Shown in pieces: positions 19,073 through 28,993 of a stretch of DNA of 64,000 nucleotides. The DNA comes from Bacteroidota bacterium (GTDB lineage: Bacteria > Bacteroidota > Bacteroidia > AKYH767-A > 2013-40CM-41-45): the NCBI GenBank assembly GCA_003389385.1, contig QQVM01000011.1:58474-122473 (forward strand). The letters are read 5' to 3'. The translations under genes were made by a program, and so were the position numbers. The first letter of the stretch is position 1, and every line of letters starts with the position of its first letter. The notes beneath the pieces are model-generated. The model ran no database searches, was not told where the DNA came from, and saw only the letters and a list, made by a program, of their open reading frames with translations.

Positions 19073-19999
19073 ATGCGTAAACTTCTTTTGGCAACCTTCT
19101 CTGTTGCCTTTGTCATTTGCGGCAATCAGGCCCTTGCCCAGCAGGATCCGCAAGTCAGTCACAATATGTTTACCAAGATGTCTGTGAATCCCGGTTATGC
19201 CGGATCCAGCGAAGGTATCTGTGCAACTCTTCTTTACAGAAATCAATGGACTGGTTTCGGCGGTGAGCCGAAGACCATGTTGTTTACCGCAGACATGCCT
19301 GTACCTGTTCTTCATGGTGCAGTTGGATTGTCAGTTTATGCGGCTGATCAGTTGGGAGCTGAAAAGAATCTGAATATCCGCGGAGCTTATGCTTTCGGAT
19401 TTGAACTTGGAGAAGGCCGAATGGGCTTGGGAGTAGATTTTGGATATCATCAAAAGTCACTCAATGGTTCCAAGTTTGTTTTTAACGATCAGGGTGATAA
19501 TAACATTCCGACCGGATCTGTCAGCGGTGGTACTTTGGACCTCGGCTTTGGTGCATATTATAATACTGATCAGCTTTATTTCGGAGTTTCTGCCCTGCAC
19601 TTAACAGAAGGCGACATTAAATATGATAACATCAGCTCCACACTTGCCAGACATTATTATTTATTGGCTGGCTACAACGCTGAGCTTAGCTCTGCTCTAA
19701 CTCTCAAGCCTTCCGTGCATGTGAAAAGCGATGCAGTTTCAACTCAGCTGGACCTGAACACAAATCTTTGGATTAACAATAAATATTGGGTCGGAGCTTC
19801 ATACAGGCTCCAGGATGCATTTGTCCTGATGGCCGGACTTGAAATCATCCCTAACCTGAAACTGGGATATTCATATGATATAACAACATCTGAAATTAAA
19901 ACATATAGCAGCGGTACCCACGAAATCATGCTTGGATACTGCTTCTCACCTTCAATTGCGGTAAAAAGACAGTTCCACAGGAACGTAAGGTTTCTGTGA
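19073..19999 (+). CDS. PorP/SprF family type IX secretion outer-membrane protein
   Basis: A 308-residue outer-membrane beta-barrel with a cleaved signal peptide (MRKLLLATFSVAFVICGNQALAQ, in pieces: hydrophobic core 5-18, AQ end). The family signature is the opening after cleavage: QDPQVSHNMFTKMSVNPGYAGSSE followed by RNQWTGFGGEPKT. Members associate with the type IX machine and with attachment of adhesins or cargo to the surface. It lies 160 bp before gldK on the same strand. Several PorP/SprF paralogues usually occur per genome, so I leave the symbol blank. Confidence 0.93.
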   Translation: MRKLLLATFSVAFVICGNQALAQQDPQVSHNMFTKMSVNPGYAGSSEGICATLLYRNQWTGFGGEPKTMLFTADMPVPVLHGAVGLSVYAADQLGAEKNLNIRGAYAFGFELGEGRMGLGVDFGYHQKSLNGSKFVFNDQGDNNIPTGSVSGGTLDLGFGAYYNTDQLYFGVSALHLTEGDIKYDNISSTLARHYYLLAGYNAELSSALTLKPSVHVKSDAVSTQLDLNTNLWINNKYWVGASYRLQDAFVLMAGLEIIPNLKLGYSYDITTSEIKTYSSGTHEIMLGYCFSPSIAVKRQFHRNVRFL

Positions 20000-20160
20000 C
20001 ATTCATCTTCATTTAACAACATGATTGCTTAGATTTGATGAAACCCGGACTTTAGTGCCTCGTTAAACTCAGTCACTCCTAACGGATTTGATCATTAGAA
20101 GATTGTAAAATAATAAATAATACCAAGCGTTAATACCAAACCATTCAAGATCAGATAAAA

Positions 20161-21447
20161 ATGAACTTTAAGAATATCGGCAATTTGAAATATGGTTTAC
20201 TGTATTTCATTGTCCTTTCCGGCATCTACGGTTGCGGGGGTGGAAGCAAAGGTGAACTAACCGGAGTACTGAACCGTGAGAAATGGTATCAGGCTGATCC
20301 TTATGGAATGGTGTACATTCCAGCCGGCGCTTTCAACATGGGTCCAAGCGACCAGGATGTTCCTTACGCTGTTACATCACAGAGTAAGACAGTTACAATT
20401 CCTGCTTTCTACATGGACAACACGGAAATTACAAATAACGAGTACCGTCAGTTTGTTTATTGGGTAAGGGATTCACTCGCTCATCGTCTCATCGGCGGAG
20501 ATCACCTGATTGAAGAAGGGGAATACGGAGAAAGAATTAACTGGAGAGCAAAAATCAAGTGGAATGATGAAGAGAACGAAGAGATTCTTGCTGAACTATT
20601 CCTTCCAGAAACGGAAAGGTTCTACCGCAGAAAGGAGATTGATACCCGTAAGTTGATGTTTGAATATTATTGGATTGATCTTCAGGCTGCAGCCCAGCGT
20701 GAAAACCGTGAGCAGGGAAGAACAGACAGGTCAGTGTTTATTAAAAAGGACGTGCTGAACGTATATCCTGACACCCTTGCCTGGATTCATGACTATACTT
20801 ATTCATATCATGATCCTCTGACCCAAATGTATTTCTGGCATCCGGCATACGATGATTATCCAGTAGTTGGCGTTAGCTGGAAGCAGGCAAGAGCTTTCTG
20901 TATTTGGAGAACCCAGTTGCTGAACAGCTATCTTCAGGAAAACGGAAACGCGTTTGTGCAGGATTTCAGACTTCCATCGGAATCTGAGTGGGAATATGCT
21001 GCCAGAGGCGGACTAGACTTGTCTCCATATCCTTGGGGAGGTCCATATATTCGTAACAGCCGTGGTTGCTTCCTCGGCAACTTTAAGCCGATGCGTGGTA
21101 ACTATATGGATGATGGCGGAGTTTACACTGTGAAAGCAACCTCATACTGGCCGAACGATTATGGCTTGTATTGCATGGCAGGAAACGTGTCTGAGTGGAC
21201 CAGCAATGCCTTCGATGAATCAGCATACAGTTTTACACATGATATAAGCACTGATTATACATATGAAGCGAAAGATTCTGATCCAGCATCACTGAAGAGA
21301 AAAGTGATTCGCGGCGGATCATGGAAGGATGTGGGTTATTACCTGCAGACTGGAGCCCGCACTTATGAATATCAGGATACTTCAAAGTGTTACATTGGAT
21401 TCCGTTGCGTCATGAGCTTTTTGGGCCGAGACAAAGCAGATTACTAG
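20161..21447 (+). CDS. gldK: Type IX secretion/gliding lipoprotein GldK
   Basis: Lipoprotein of 428 residues. The N-terminal hydrophobic segment ends IYGC with Cys25 as the lipidation site. The rest is a formylglycine-generating-enzyme/sulfatase-modifying fold without its catalytic role: GMVYIPAGAFNMGPSDQD, FYMDNTEITNNEYRQFV, RLPSESEWEYAARGG and VIRGGSWKDVGYY are the landmarks. GldK (PorK) builds the periplasmic ring with GldN below the outer membrane. It is the first gene of gldKLMN here. Confidence 0.97.
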   Translation: MNFKNIGNLKYGLLYFIVLSGIYGCGGGSKGELTGVLNREKWYQADPYGMVYIPAGAFNMGPSDQDVPYAVTSQSKTVTIPAFYMDNTEITNNEYRQFVYWVRDSLAHRLIGGDHLIEEGEYGERINWRAKIKWNDEENEEILAELFLPETERFYRRKEIDTRKLMFEYYWIDLQAAAQRENREQGRTDRSVFIKKDVLNVYPDTLAWIHDYTYSYHDPLTQMYFWHPAYDDYPVVGVSWKQARAFCIWRTQLLNSYLQENGNAFVQDFRLPSESEWEYAARGGLDLSPYPWGGPYIRNSRGCFLGNFKPMRGNYMDDGGVYTVKATSYWPNDYGLYCMAGNVSEWTSNAFDESAYSFTHDISTDYTYEAKDSDPASLKRKVIRGGSWKDVGYYLQTGARTYEYQDTSKCYIGFRCVMSFLGRDKADY

Positions 21448-21576
21448 TCTTAATAAAATCAAGGGGATTATTTTATTATTACTAGAATGGAACGCTGAAC
21501 TGCATTAATCTTGCGGAAAAATTTTTATTGCAACAATTCATAAATTCGTATAACCAGAAAACTAACAAATCAAACT

Positions 21577-22386
21577 ATGGGAATTTCGGAAATCACACAA
21601 GGCAAAAAATTTAAAAAATTCATGGCCAAGCTGTATGGATGGGGAGCAGCGGTGGTAATTCTTGGAGCCTTGTTTAAAATCCAGCACTATCCCGGTGCAG
21701 GAATCATGCTTTTCATCGGTCTCACCACTGAAGCAATAATTTTCTTCTTCTCTGCATTTGAACCTCCACATGAAGAAGTGGATTGGTCTCTCGTGTATCC
21801 TGAACTTGCCGGAATGAGCGATGATGAGCCTCACTCGAGAAAAGAAAAGAAAAAGAAAACTGACCCGGTTGCTCAGCAGCTTGATCGCTTGATGGCTGAT
21901 GCCAAAATAGGACCGGAACTGATTGAAAGTCTCGGAACCGGATTGAGAGCATTGAGTGAAAACACGGCTAATATGGCTAACATGAGTACTGCTTCTGTAG
22001 CTACAGAAGCCTATGTGCAAAATGTTACTAAGGCTGCGCAGTCTATCGGTGAAATGTCAAATTCATATATACGCGCTGCACAGGCAGTCGAGCAGTTATC
22101 CGCAACTTCCGAAGACGTGCGCGTTTACAAAGATCAGGTTGTCAGTGCAGGTAAGAATCTGGCTGCCCTGAATGCAGTATATGAACTGCAACTCCAGGAT
22201 AGCAATGAAAACCTGAAACAGACAAGTAAGTTCTATGAAGGTATTAACGAACTCATGGCTAATCTCAACTCTTCTCTTGACGATACCAAGAAGTACAGAG
22301 ATGAAGTGGGTATGCTCGCTAAAAACCTCTCTCAGCTCAATACCGTTTACGGAAATATGTTGTCCGCAATGACAGTTCGCGCTTGA
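21577..22386 (+). CDS. gldL: Type IX secretion/gliding motor protein GldL
   Basis: Inner-membrane stator-like subunit of the proton-driven motor, 269 residues. Two transmembrane helices lie near the N-terminus (about 19-35 and 44-62). The stretch FKIQHYPGAGIM joins them and a membrane glutamate sits in TTEAIIFF; in characterised GldL this region carries the residues needed for proton flow. A charged linker (EKKKKTDP) and a long coiled-coil-like C-terminal part (about 110-269) follow. A 129-bp gap separates it from gldK. GldM follows after 69 bp. Confidence 0.97.
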   Translation: MGISEITQGKKFKKFMAKLYGWGAAVVILGALFKIQHYPGAGIMLFIGLTTEAIIFFFSAFEPPHEEVDWSLVYPELAGMSDDEPHSRKEKKKKTDPVAQQLDRLMADAKIGPELIESLGTGLRALSENTANMANMSTASVATEAYVQNVTKAAQSIGEMSNSYIRAAQAVEQLSATSEDVRVYKDQVVSAGKNLAALNAVYELQLQDSNENLKQTSKFYEGINELMANLNSSLDDTKKYRDEVGMLAKNLSQLNTVYGNMLSAMTVRA

Positions 22387-22455
22387 CCCCGCGCTTGAGC
22401 TAATGATAATTCGACCCAAATTCTAACCAAAACTTAAAGAAAACACAACTAAGCT

Positions 22456-24090
22456 ATGGCAGGTGGAAAACTGACACCCAGGCAGAAGATGATCAACATG
22501 ATGTACCTGGTGTTGACGGCGCTGTTGGCTCTTAACGTAACGAAAGAAGTTATTAATGCTTTCGTCACTATAAATGAGAGTGTCACATTATCAAAGAATA
22601 ATGTAATAAAGAAGAATCAAAATACTTATGCAGCTTTCGAACAGGCTATGTCTGTGGATGCAGTAAAGTATAAGGATGTAAATGAACGTGCGAACAAAGT
22701 GAGAAAAGAAGCTGATGATGTCGCAAAATTTATTGAAGACTTGAAGACCGAATTGATAAGGAAAGTTGACAATATCAAGGATGGAGAACCTACCCCGGCT
22801 CTGGCTGACATGGAGGCTAAGGATAATTATGATGTCCCAACTTACATCCTTTGCGGAGATGGTCAGGACGGACGCGGAGCGAAGGCGACGGAGTTGAAGA
22901 AGCGACTTGAAGCGTATAAAAAGGTCGTATTGGCAAACTTACCTGAGTCAAGCAAGGCTAACTTTGAAAAAACAATTTCTGAATTGCTAAAAACAGAAGA
23001 TCCTGTGAAAGTTGGTGATGATAAAAAGAGAACCTGGGAAATGATAAGTTTCTATCACAACCCGGTAGTCGCATCTGTGACCTTGCTCACCAAATTTCAA
23101 AATGATGTACGCACTGCAGAGTCTCAGGTGATTGATGAGCTCTTAACTTCAGTAGATAAGAATATCATCAAACTGGATAAACTCAATGCGAAGGTCATTG
23201 CTAATTCAACTGTTGTGACCATTGGTTCGGATTTTCAGGCTGATGTCTTCCTGTCTGCCACTTCATCTACTATGGCTCCGGAAGTATTCATAGGTGCCAC
23301 ATATGATTCAGTGAAGAATGAAATGAAAGGCGGCAGCGACAAACCTCTTCCGGTCGAAGGTGGTTATGCTAAGTATACAGACAGGCCGGGCTCTGAAGGT
23401 GAAAAGAAATGGGGCGGCGTAATTCGTGTGAAAAAACCGGATGGCACTTACGACCACTTTCCATTCCAGTCTTCTTATATAGCCCAGAAACCAAATTCTG
23501 TTGTTTCTGCTGATAAAATGAATGTACTCTACATTGGTGTGGACAATCCAATGTCTATATCAGTACCCGGAGTTTCTAATGATAAAGTGAAAGCTTCCAT
23601 TGAAGGTTCGGGTGGTTCATTGAAACCAAACCCAGGAGCTGGCGGAGGCCATTACATCGCCACTGTGTCTACTACTGGTAAGGCTACTATTAAGGTCGCT
23701 GCAGAAATTGGTGGTAAAGTGATGCCAATGGGATCTTTTGAATACCGCGTTAAGCGTGTACCGGATCCAGTAGCTAAAATTGCCAATAACAAGGGCGGTC
23801 CGATTAACAAGAATCTTCTGATGGCCGGAACGCTCATTCCTGAACTGGAAAATTTTGACTTTGAATTGTTCTTCAAGATCATTTCTTTCAAAATGACTAT
23901 CACCGGAAAAGGCAAAGACCTGCAAGAATTTGAAACTCAGGGTAACCAGCTCTCTCAGGCAATGCGTGATGCATTGAGCAAAGCCAGAGCTGGTGATAAA
24001 GTGTTCTTCGAATATATCAAAGCCAAAATGGCGACAGGAGCGGATCAGTCGACTCGTAACCTTTCACCGATGGCTTTCCAGATACAATAA
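22456..24090 (+). CDS. gldM: Type IX secretion/gliding protein GldM
   Basis: A 544-residue protein with one N-terminal transmembrane helix (about residues 14-35, MMYLVLTALLALNVTKEV) and a large periplasmic part. It forms the rotor arm, joining GldL to the GldK/GldN ring. The N-terminus GGKLTPRQKMINMMYLVLTALLALN is near-invariant in the family. The periplasmic portion comprises a helical domain and several beta domains, with a C-terminal block RVKRVPDPVAKI and MAGTLIPELENFDFELFFKI. Length is slightly above the commonly seen 510-525 residues. Confidence 0.97.
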   Translation: MAGGKLTPRQKMINMMYLVLTALLALNVTKEVINAFVTINESVTLSKNNVIKKNQNTYAAFEQAMSVDAVKYKDVNERANKVRKEADDVAKFIEDLKTELIRKVDNIKDGEPTPALADMEAKDNYDVPTYILCGDGQDGRGAKATELKKRLEAYKKVVLANLPESSKANFEKTISELLKTEDPVKVGDDKKRTWEMISFYHNPVVASVTLLTKFQNDVRTAESQVIDELLTSVDKNIIKLDKLNAKVIANSTVVTIGSDFQADVFLSATSSTMAPEVFIGATYDSVKNEMKGGSDKPLPVEGGYAKYTDRPGSEGEKKWGGVIRVKKPDGTYDHFPFQSSYIAQKPNSVVSADKMNVLYIGVDNPMSISVPGVSNDKVKASIEGSGGSLKPNPGAGGGHYIATVSTTGKATIKVAAEIGGKVMPMGSFEYRVKRVPDPVAKIANNKGGPINKNLLMAGTLIPELENFDFELFFKIISFKMTITGKGKDLQEFETQGNQLSQAMRDALSKARAGDKVFFEYIKAKMATGADQSTRNLSPMAFQIQ

Positions 24091-24108
24091 ACCTAAATTG
24101 ATTTTGTC

Positions 24109-24954
24109 ATGAAAGTCAGAATTTTGCTGTTCTTTATCGCGCTCTTCTCTGGTACATCCCTGTTTGCACAGAATGTCCTTGATGGAGTTTATGTAAAGGA
24201 ACATACAGTTACACGCCGTGTCATACCTTACCCTTATCTGAGGGAAGCAGATGTAATGTGGTCCAAAAGGATTTGGAGGGTAATTGACCTAAACGAAAAA
24301 ATTAATCTGCCGCTCAAATATCCTCTGTCAAAAGCCACAAGCGACAGAAAAAGTCTCATCGATCTTTGCCTTGATGCCATCAAGGAAGGGTCGCTGACAG
24401 CCTACAACGCAACAGATGATGAGTTCACAAGCCCGATCACAATGAAGGAGATTGAAGCTCGCGGTGGTGCCAAATCAGATACGGTCAGAATGCAACGTCC
24501 CGATCCTCCATACGATGAGTATGACACTATTGTAGCCCGTGAATTCGATCCTGACAAGGTTATTAGTTACAGGGTGAAGGAAGACTGGTTTTTTGATAAG
24601 CAAAGGTCTGTCATGGATGTACGAATCATTGGTTTTGCCCCCATGATTTTCGCTGTGGATGAGTTTGGTAATGTCCGTGAAGGTAATATTAAAACCCCTT
24701 TATTCTGGATATACTACCCTGAAGCAAGAAAACTTCTCGCCAATGCAGAAGCCTTTAACAGAGAGAATGATGCCGAACGTAGATCATTTGATGATATCTT
24801 CCAGAAAAGAATGTTCAGCAGCTATATCTTCAAAGAGGCTAACGTATACGACCGCCGGATTGAAGATTACAGACAGGGCATAGCCCAGTTGTATGAATCC
24901 GAAAGAATCAAGGAAGAGATTACCAATTTTGAACACGATCTATGGGAATTCTGA
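24109..24954 (+). CDS. gldN: Type IX secretion/gliding protein GldN
   Basis: Periplasmic ring partner of GldK, 281 residues, with a signal peptide ending SLFAQ (about residue 21). Characteristic blocks are DVMWSKRIWRVIDLNEKINLP, YRVKEDWFFDKQRSVMDVRIIGFAP and the end EEITNFEHDLWEF. It starts 18 bp after gldM, the tightest junction of the cluster, and is followed by a strong terminator at 24974-25008, which marks the end of the type IX transcript. Confidence 0.97.
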   Translation: MKVRILLFFIALFSGTSLFAQNVLDGVYVKEHTVTRRVIPYPYLREADVMWSKRIWRVIDLNEKINLPLKYPLSKATSDRKSLIDLCLDAIKEGSLTAYNATDDEFTSPITMKEIEARGGAKSDTVRMQRPDPPYDEYDTIVAREFDPDKVISYRVKEDWFFDKQRSVMDVRIIGFAPMIFAVDEFGNVREGNIKTPLFWIYYPEARKLLANAEAFNRENDAERRSFDDIFQKRMFSSYIFKEANVYDRRIEDYRQGIAQLYESERIKEEITNFEHDLWEF

Positions 24955-24973
24955 TAATCAAAGAAGTAAATTT

Positions 24974-25008
24974 AAAAGTCCGGGCAATATTCACCCGGAC
25001 TTTTTTTT
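24974..25008 (+). terminator. Terminator of the gldKLMN operon
   Basis: An 11-bp perfect stem, AAAAGTCCGGG (24974-24984) with CCCGGACTTTT (24994-25004), a 9-nt loop, and an eight-base T tract. It is one of the clearest intrinsic terminators in the window. Confidence 0.95.
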
Positions 25009-25155
25009 CATACATACATGATGTGAGGATTCTATTCCACGATTGTCTTGTACTTTGGTTGAATTTAGCCCTATTTTGCTGATAAATTCACATAATTTAA
25101 CAGTAAACTTATCGAGTTATTTCTTTTTTTGTGTTGAACAGGTTAAATAAGGATA

Positions 25156-26289
25156 ATGATGAAGAAGGTTGAAGTATTTAATAAATGCATAGACAGAGTT
25201 ACAGATGTTTTTATGATCCTGCAGGCTGATGGAAAATTCACATATGCAAGCAACAGCATTTCTGAACAGTTGGGATTTACTTCCAATGAAGTACTGAATA
25301 AGTCTTACCCTGACTTGATTCATCCGGATGAAATTGATTTCGCTGTATCGAAGTTTATTGAACTTGTATCCTATCCCGGAAACAGAGTGGTAATGGATCT
25401 TCAAATCAGGACAGCACATGACTCTTATCGCTGGATGGAATGCATTATGCTGAATATGCTCAACATACCTCAGGTAAGTGGTGTCTTGTTGCAAATCCGT
25501 GATGTTTCGGAGAGAAAAATCATGGAACTGAGAGTGGAAGAAAGTGATATGCAATTCCGGTCATTCATGAATCATCTTCCAGCCGCCACCTGGGTGAGAG
25601 ATGAACAAGGAAAATATGTTTTTGTAAACAAAGTTTTCATTGAAGCTGCCGGAAAACCGGAGTCTGAAATACTTGGTAAAACTCCGATGGAATTATTTCC
25701 CGAAATGAGAAGTAATATTCTGGATTCAGACCAGCTCAGTAATAGCAGTGGCAAGAAAACAGAATATCTCGAACAGATTGTTGGCAGTGATGGAAGCGTA
25801 TCCGAATGGATCATCAGTAAATTTCCGATTGAGCGATCAAACGGCAAAACCTTTATCGGCGGATTCGGCTTCAATATCAGCGCTCTTAAGAAGACTGAAG
25901 AAAGACTCAAAGATGCCGAACAAGGCTTCCTGACCATTTTTGAACATTCACCTGATGCCATATTCATTGAAGATGAACAAGGCAATATTTTGAATGCAAA
26001 CCGCAAGGCATGTGAAATTCAGGGTGTGAGTAAGAACCGCTTAATTGGCAAGAACATTCTGGATCTGACGCCGGATTCCAAAAAGAGCACAGTGAAAAAA
26101 CAATTCGATCAAATGTGGGTAGGAAATATCCCATCTCTAATCAGTTATACCTGGTCGAATTACGGAGAGGAAATTCCTGTTGAGATTCATTCGGGAAGAA
26201 TCATTTACAACGGGAAGCCGGCACTGATTCTGACTTTGCGAGATATCCGTGTGACGCGAGAAATGGAAATGCGTATCAATATGAATTGA
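25156..26289 (+). CDS. Protein made only of three PAS domains
   Basis: A 377-residue cytoplasmic protein with three PAS domains: about 8-118 (DVFMILQADGKFTYASNSISEQLGF), 125-245 (AATWVRDEQGKYVFVNKVFIEAAG) and 255-370 (SPDAIFIEDEQGNILNANRKACE). It stops 7 residues after the last PAS. There is no histidine kinase, GGDEF, helix-turn-helix or methyl-accepting domain, and no membrane segment. The downstream terminator at 26311-26340 argues that this is its natural end and not a frameshifted kinase. Two adjacent ATGs (25156, 25159) could start it. It may dock a separate kinase or act as an oligomeric sensor; ligand unknown. Confidence 0.85.
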   Translation: MMKKVEVFNKCIDRVTDVFMILQADGKFTYASNSISEQLGFTSNEVLNKSYPDLIHPDEIDFAVSKFIELVSYPGNRVVMDLQIRTAHDSYRWMECIMLNMLNIPQVSGVLLQIRDVSERKIMELRVEESDMQFRSFMNHLPAATWVRDEQGKYVFVNKVFIEAAGKPESEILGKTPMELFPEMRSNILDSDQLSNSSGKKTEYLEQIVGSDGSVSEWIISKFPIERSNGKTFIGGFGFNISALKKTEERLKDAEQGFLTIFEHSPDAIFIEDEQGNILNANRKACEIQGVSKNRLIGKNILDLTPDSKKSTVKKQFDQMWVGNIPSLISYTWSNYGEEIPVEIHSGRIIYNGKPALILTLRDIRVTREMEMRINMN

Positions 26290-26310
26290 TGGAAAGCTTA
26301 CATAATACCT

Positions 26311-26340
26311 AAAGAGCTCCTGTCCGGAAGCTCTTTTTTT
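26311..26340 (+). terminator. Terminator of the PAS protein gene
   Basis: AAAGAGCT (26311-26318) pairs with AGCTCTTT (26329-26336), extended inward by CC/GG with one bulge, followed by T residues to 26341. It lies 21 bp past the stop codon. Confidence 0.75.
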
Positions 26341-26343
26341 TTG

Positions 26344-26415
26344 CGGTCTCACCAGGAATCGAACCTGGATCTTAGGTTCCGGAGACCTACGTACTATCCG
26401 TTGTACGATGAGACC
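26344..26415 (-). tRNA. tRNA-Arg (anticodon CCG)
   Basis: Complete cloverleaf on the minus strand. The acceptor stem GGTCTCA/TGAGACC (26415-26409 with 26351-26345) is seven perfect pairs, with G discriminator at 26344. The D stem is GTAC/GTAC. The anticodon stem TAGGT/ACCTA encloses the loop CTCCGGA, so the anticodon is CCG (reads CGG, Arg). The T arm is CCAGG-TTCGATT-CCTGG. CCA is not encoded. It lies between the PAS gene terminator and der. Confidence 0.95.
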
Positions 26416-26445
26416 GGTATGAATCACATGAGTGATCAAATAAAA

Positions 26446-27756
26446 TTATTTTGATTTTGCCCGGAAGAATAAGCTGACAGGAACACCGCTGAAGTCGTAT
26501 CTTTCTCTCAATTTATTCTCAAGAAATCTCCTGTATGAATCATTGATGTACTGAGGCAGGTTGCAGAAAAAAGCAAACTGCGGAGTTTCTGTGGGGAGTT
26601 GCGTCACGTATTTTACCTTGATGTACTTACCCTTGATTGCCGGAGGAGGATTGTTTTCCATCAATGGCAGCAGAAAATCATTTAACTCAGATGTTTTAAT
26701 TCTGCGCTTTCTGTTTTCATATACTCTGACGGCTTCTTCCAACACCTTGAATACTCTTTGCTTGGTAAGAACTGATGTAAACACAATCGGGATGTCTGTA
26801 AATGGCGCAAGCTTACTTTTTATTTCGTCTATGTATTTGTCCATGCTCTTGTGATCCTTCTCGACCAAATCCCATTTGTTGATCACAAGTACAACACCTT
26901 TTCTGTTTTTATCAATGAGATGAAAGATAGCCAGGTCCTGCGCACTGAGTCCTTTTTCAGCATCGATCATGAGGATGCATACATCCGCATCTTCAATCGC
27001 ACGCACTGAACGCAGCACGGAATAAAATTCAAGATCTTCCTTTACCTTGGCCTTGCGCCTGAGTCCAGCCGTATCAACCAGAAGAAAGTCATGTCCAAAT
27101 TTTGTGTAACGCTGGTGAATTGTATCACGGGTCGTTCCTGCCATGGGAGTAACAATACTGCGTTCCACACCGGTTAGCATATTCAGTAATGATGACTTGC
27201 CGACATTAGGCTGGCCTACTACCGCGAATCTTGGCAGTCCTTCAGTTTCATCAACGAATTCCTTAGGCAGTGCTTCCACCAAAGCATCCAGCAGTTCGCC
27301 GGTACCGCTTCCGCTGATCGAAGAGATGCAAAACGGCTCACCAAGACCAAAACTATAGAATTCTGCGGCCTCATTGATGCGTTGCGGATTGTCTACTTTA
27401 TTGGCAACAAGAAAAACTTTCTTTCCGCATTTTCTCAGAATGGAAGCGACTGAATCATCCAGATCAGTCACGCCGGTTTCCACATCCACTACAAAGAGAA
27501 CAATATCTGCTTCCTCGATGGCAATATCAACCTGCTTGCGTATTTCTTCTTCAAAGATGTCGTCTGATCCTTTCACATAACCGCCGGTATCAATCACCGA
27601 GAATCTTTTTCCAGACCATTCTGCATGACCATAATGACGGTCGCGGGTAACTCCGGCCTGTTCATCCACGATGGCTTTCCTTGATTCCGTAAGGCGGTTA
27701 AAAAGGGTGGATTTGCCCACATTGGGTCTTCCTACTATGGCAATGATGCTTGACAC
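26446..27756 (-). CDS. der: Ribosome assembly GTPase Der (EngA)
   Basis: Double-G-domain GTPase required for maturation of the 50S subunit. G domain 1 has GRPNVGKST and DTGGY; G domain 2 has [14 protein letters not shown] and NKWD. A C-terminal KH-like domain (about 350-436) ends the protein. Length 436 is normal. The start is GTG at 27756, giving [16 protein letters not shown], which is the expected N-terminus; there is no ATG before the first P-loop in this frame. Confidence 0.97.
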   Translation of the reverse strand: MSSIIAIVGRPNVGKSTLFNRLTESRKAIVDEQAGVTRDRHYGHAEWSGKRFSVIDTGGYVKGSDDIFEEEIRKQVDIAIEEADIVLFVVDVETGVTDLDDSVASILRKCGKKVFLVANKVDNPQRINEAAEFYSFGLGEPFCISSISGSGTGELLDALVEALPKEFVDETEGLPRFAVVGQPNVGKSSLLNMLTGVERSIVTPMAGTTRDTIHQRYTKFGHDFLLVDTAGLRRKAKVKEDLEFYSVLRSVRAIEDADVCILMIDAEKGLSAQDLAIFHLIDKNRKGVVLVINKWDLVEKDHKSMDKYIDEIKSKLAPFTDIPIVFTSVLTKQRVFKVLEEAVRVYENRKRRIKTSELNDFLLPLMENNPPPAIKGKYIKVKYVTQLPTETPQFAFFCNLPQYINDSYRRFLENKLRERYDFSGVPVSLFFRAKSK

Positions 27757-27860
27757 TTTGTTTTTGTTGAAATTTCTGGCTTTTATTGCCGAATTCCTGC
27801 AAAGATGCTGATAATTTTCGAGGGAAGCGAACCGTCTTTATGAGGTATCTGACAGGCTGT

Positions 27861-28568
27861 TCAGGTTTTTCTTAGGGCATACCTGGCAATACCCAACAGA
27901 ATAATGGCTTGACCGGTAAGAAAAATCCACCAATCGTATGATTGAGGGACGTAAGTTTCCAAATTGTTCAGCAAAGATTTCTGATCAAACAAAGCCAGAA
28001 AAATATTGTTGGTCGTATTTTCAGATTGCAAAATGAAATCATTTGTAAATGAAATGATGACGACCATACTGCCGGAAACCAATAAGGTCCATTCCTTTCG
28101 GTAGATTGCGGTTGGCCATCCTGAGCTTTCTTTTTTCAGAATGATGAGCGCAAAAACAATCATGGTAAGTGAAGCCATCAGAGGCACAATCACCGGACTT
28201 GTCCATGGCAATGGAATCAGAAACAAAAGATCCCAAGTCAGAAATGATTCAGGCCAGTTTAGGAAGATTTTAAGAAAAACATAGTAAAAGATATCCCAAA
28301 CTGCGAAGCAAAATATAAATCGGGCAAAGCGCTGGGAAAATGATTGCGCAGTGAGCGCGGCAATTCCAATCAACATGATGATAGTAGCAGCTTCTCTCAA
28401 TATTTCTACTGATGCAATTCTCCCTTCAATTATAACCAATGGAAAACTAAAGCCATTCGGATAATATAATTCCCTCAGATAAATCACTACTGCCGCTTCG
28501 AGAAAACCCATGGCGATGCTGAAGACAATTAACCAAAGTACATGTGATAAATACGATTTGTACAACAT
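27861..28568 (-). CDS. Hypothetical polytopic membrane protein
   Basis: I do not recognise this protein. It has about seven hydrophobic segments and little soluble sequence. Conserved-looking polar positions inside membrane regions include FLEAAVVIYLRELYYP, AATIIMLIGIAALTA and FAVWDIFYYVFLKIFLNWPESFLTWDLLFLIP. I chose ATG 28568 (235 residues); a TTG start at 28619 would add 17 residues. It stands alone after der on the same strand and beside repeat element A. No transporter or enzyme motif can be named. Confidence 0.7.
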   Translation of the reverse strand: MLYKSYLSHVLWLIVFSIAMGFLEAAVVIYLRELYYPNGFSFPLVIIEGRIASVEILREAATIIMLIGIAALTAQSFSQRFARFIFCFAVWDIFYYVFLKIFLNWPESFLTWDLLFLIPLPWTSPVIVPLMASLTMIVFALIILKKESSGWPTAIYRKEWTLLVSGSMVVIISFTNDFILQSENTTNNIFLALFDQKSLLNNLETYVPQSYDWWIFLTGQAIILLGIARYALRKT

Positions 28569-28699
28569 AGGTTTGCTGGTCACGACATTAAAAAATGTGC
28601 TCACAATAAAATTAAACAAAATTCGAATTGATATTAATTCGGTTGATGTTTGATACTTTCAGAGATTCCTGTAACAGAGCCTTCATGAAATCAATTTGA

Positions 28700-28962
28700 T
28701 GCATCCCGCAAGGGTCATGTTGATTTCCGTAACGGCCCTGCCTCAAGTTCATCCCGCAGGGATCCTGTGAGTTTCCGTACCTGCATTGCATCAGGGTCAT
28801 CCAGAAGGGAACTTGTGGGTAAATGCTTTCGAAAAACCGTGATGCAATCAACTTGCAGGAAGAACGAAACCTACACTGTACCTTTTCTCACACAAGGTCC
28901 TTACAGGATGACGGCTCTGTAGACAGGGACACTGCGGCTACACACAAGTTCCCTGCGGCAGG
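28700..28962. repeat. Palindromic repeat element A (forward copy)
   Basis: Left arm: three direct units beginning CATCC at 28702, 28750 and 28798, exactly 48 bp apart. The second unit reads CATCCCGCAGGGATCCTGTG. Core at about 28840-28885, containing AATCAACTTGCAGGA. Right arm: the same unit inverted, starting CACAAGGTCC at 28891 and CACAAGTTCCCTGC at 28943. The whole element can fold on itself. A second copy in the opposite orientation lies at 30684-30950. No reading frame in it resembles a protein. Confidence 0.85.
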
Positions 28963-28993
28963 GGCAGTGCCTGGCTCCTTCCCTCACGCTTCG

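Noticed and set aside
26290..26343. Possibility that the PAS protein is a kinase cut by a frameshift
   Set aside because: Only 21 bp separate the stop from a terminator hairpin, and no kinase sequence follows in any frame.
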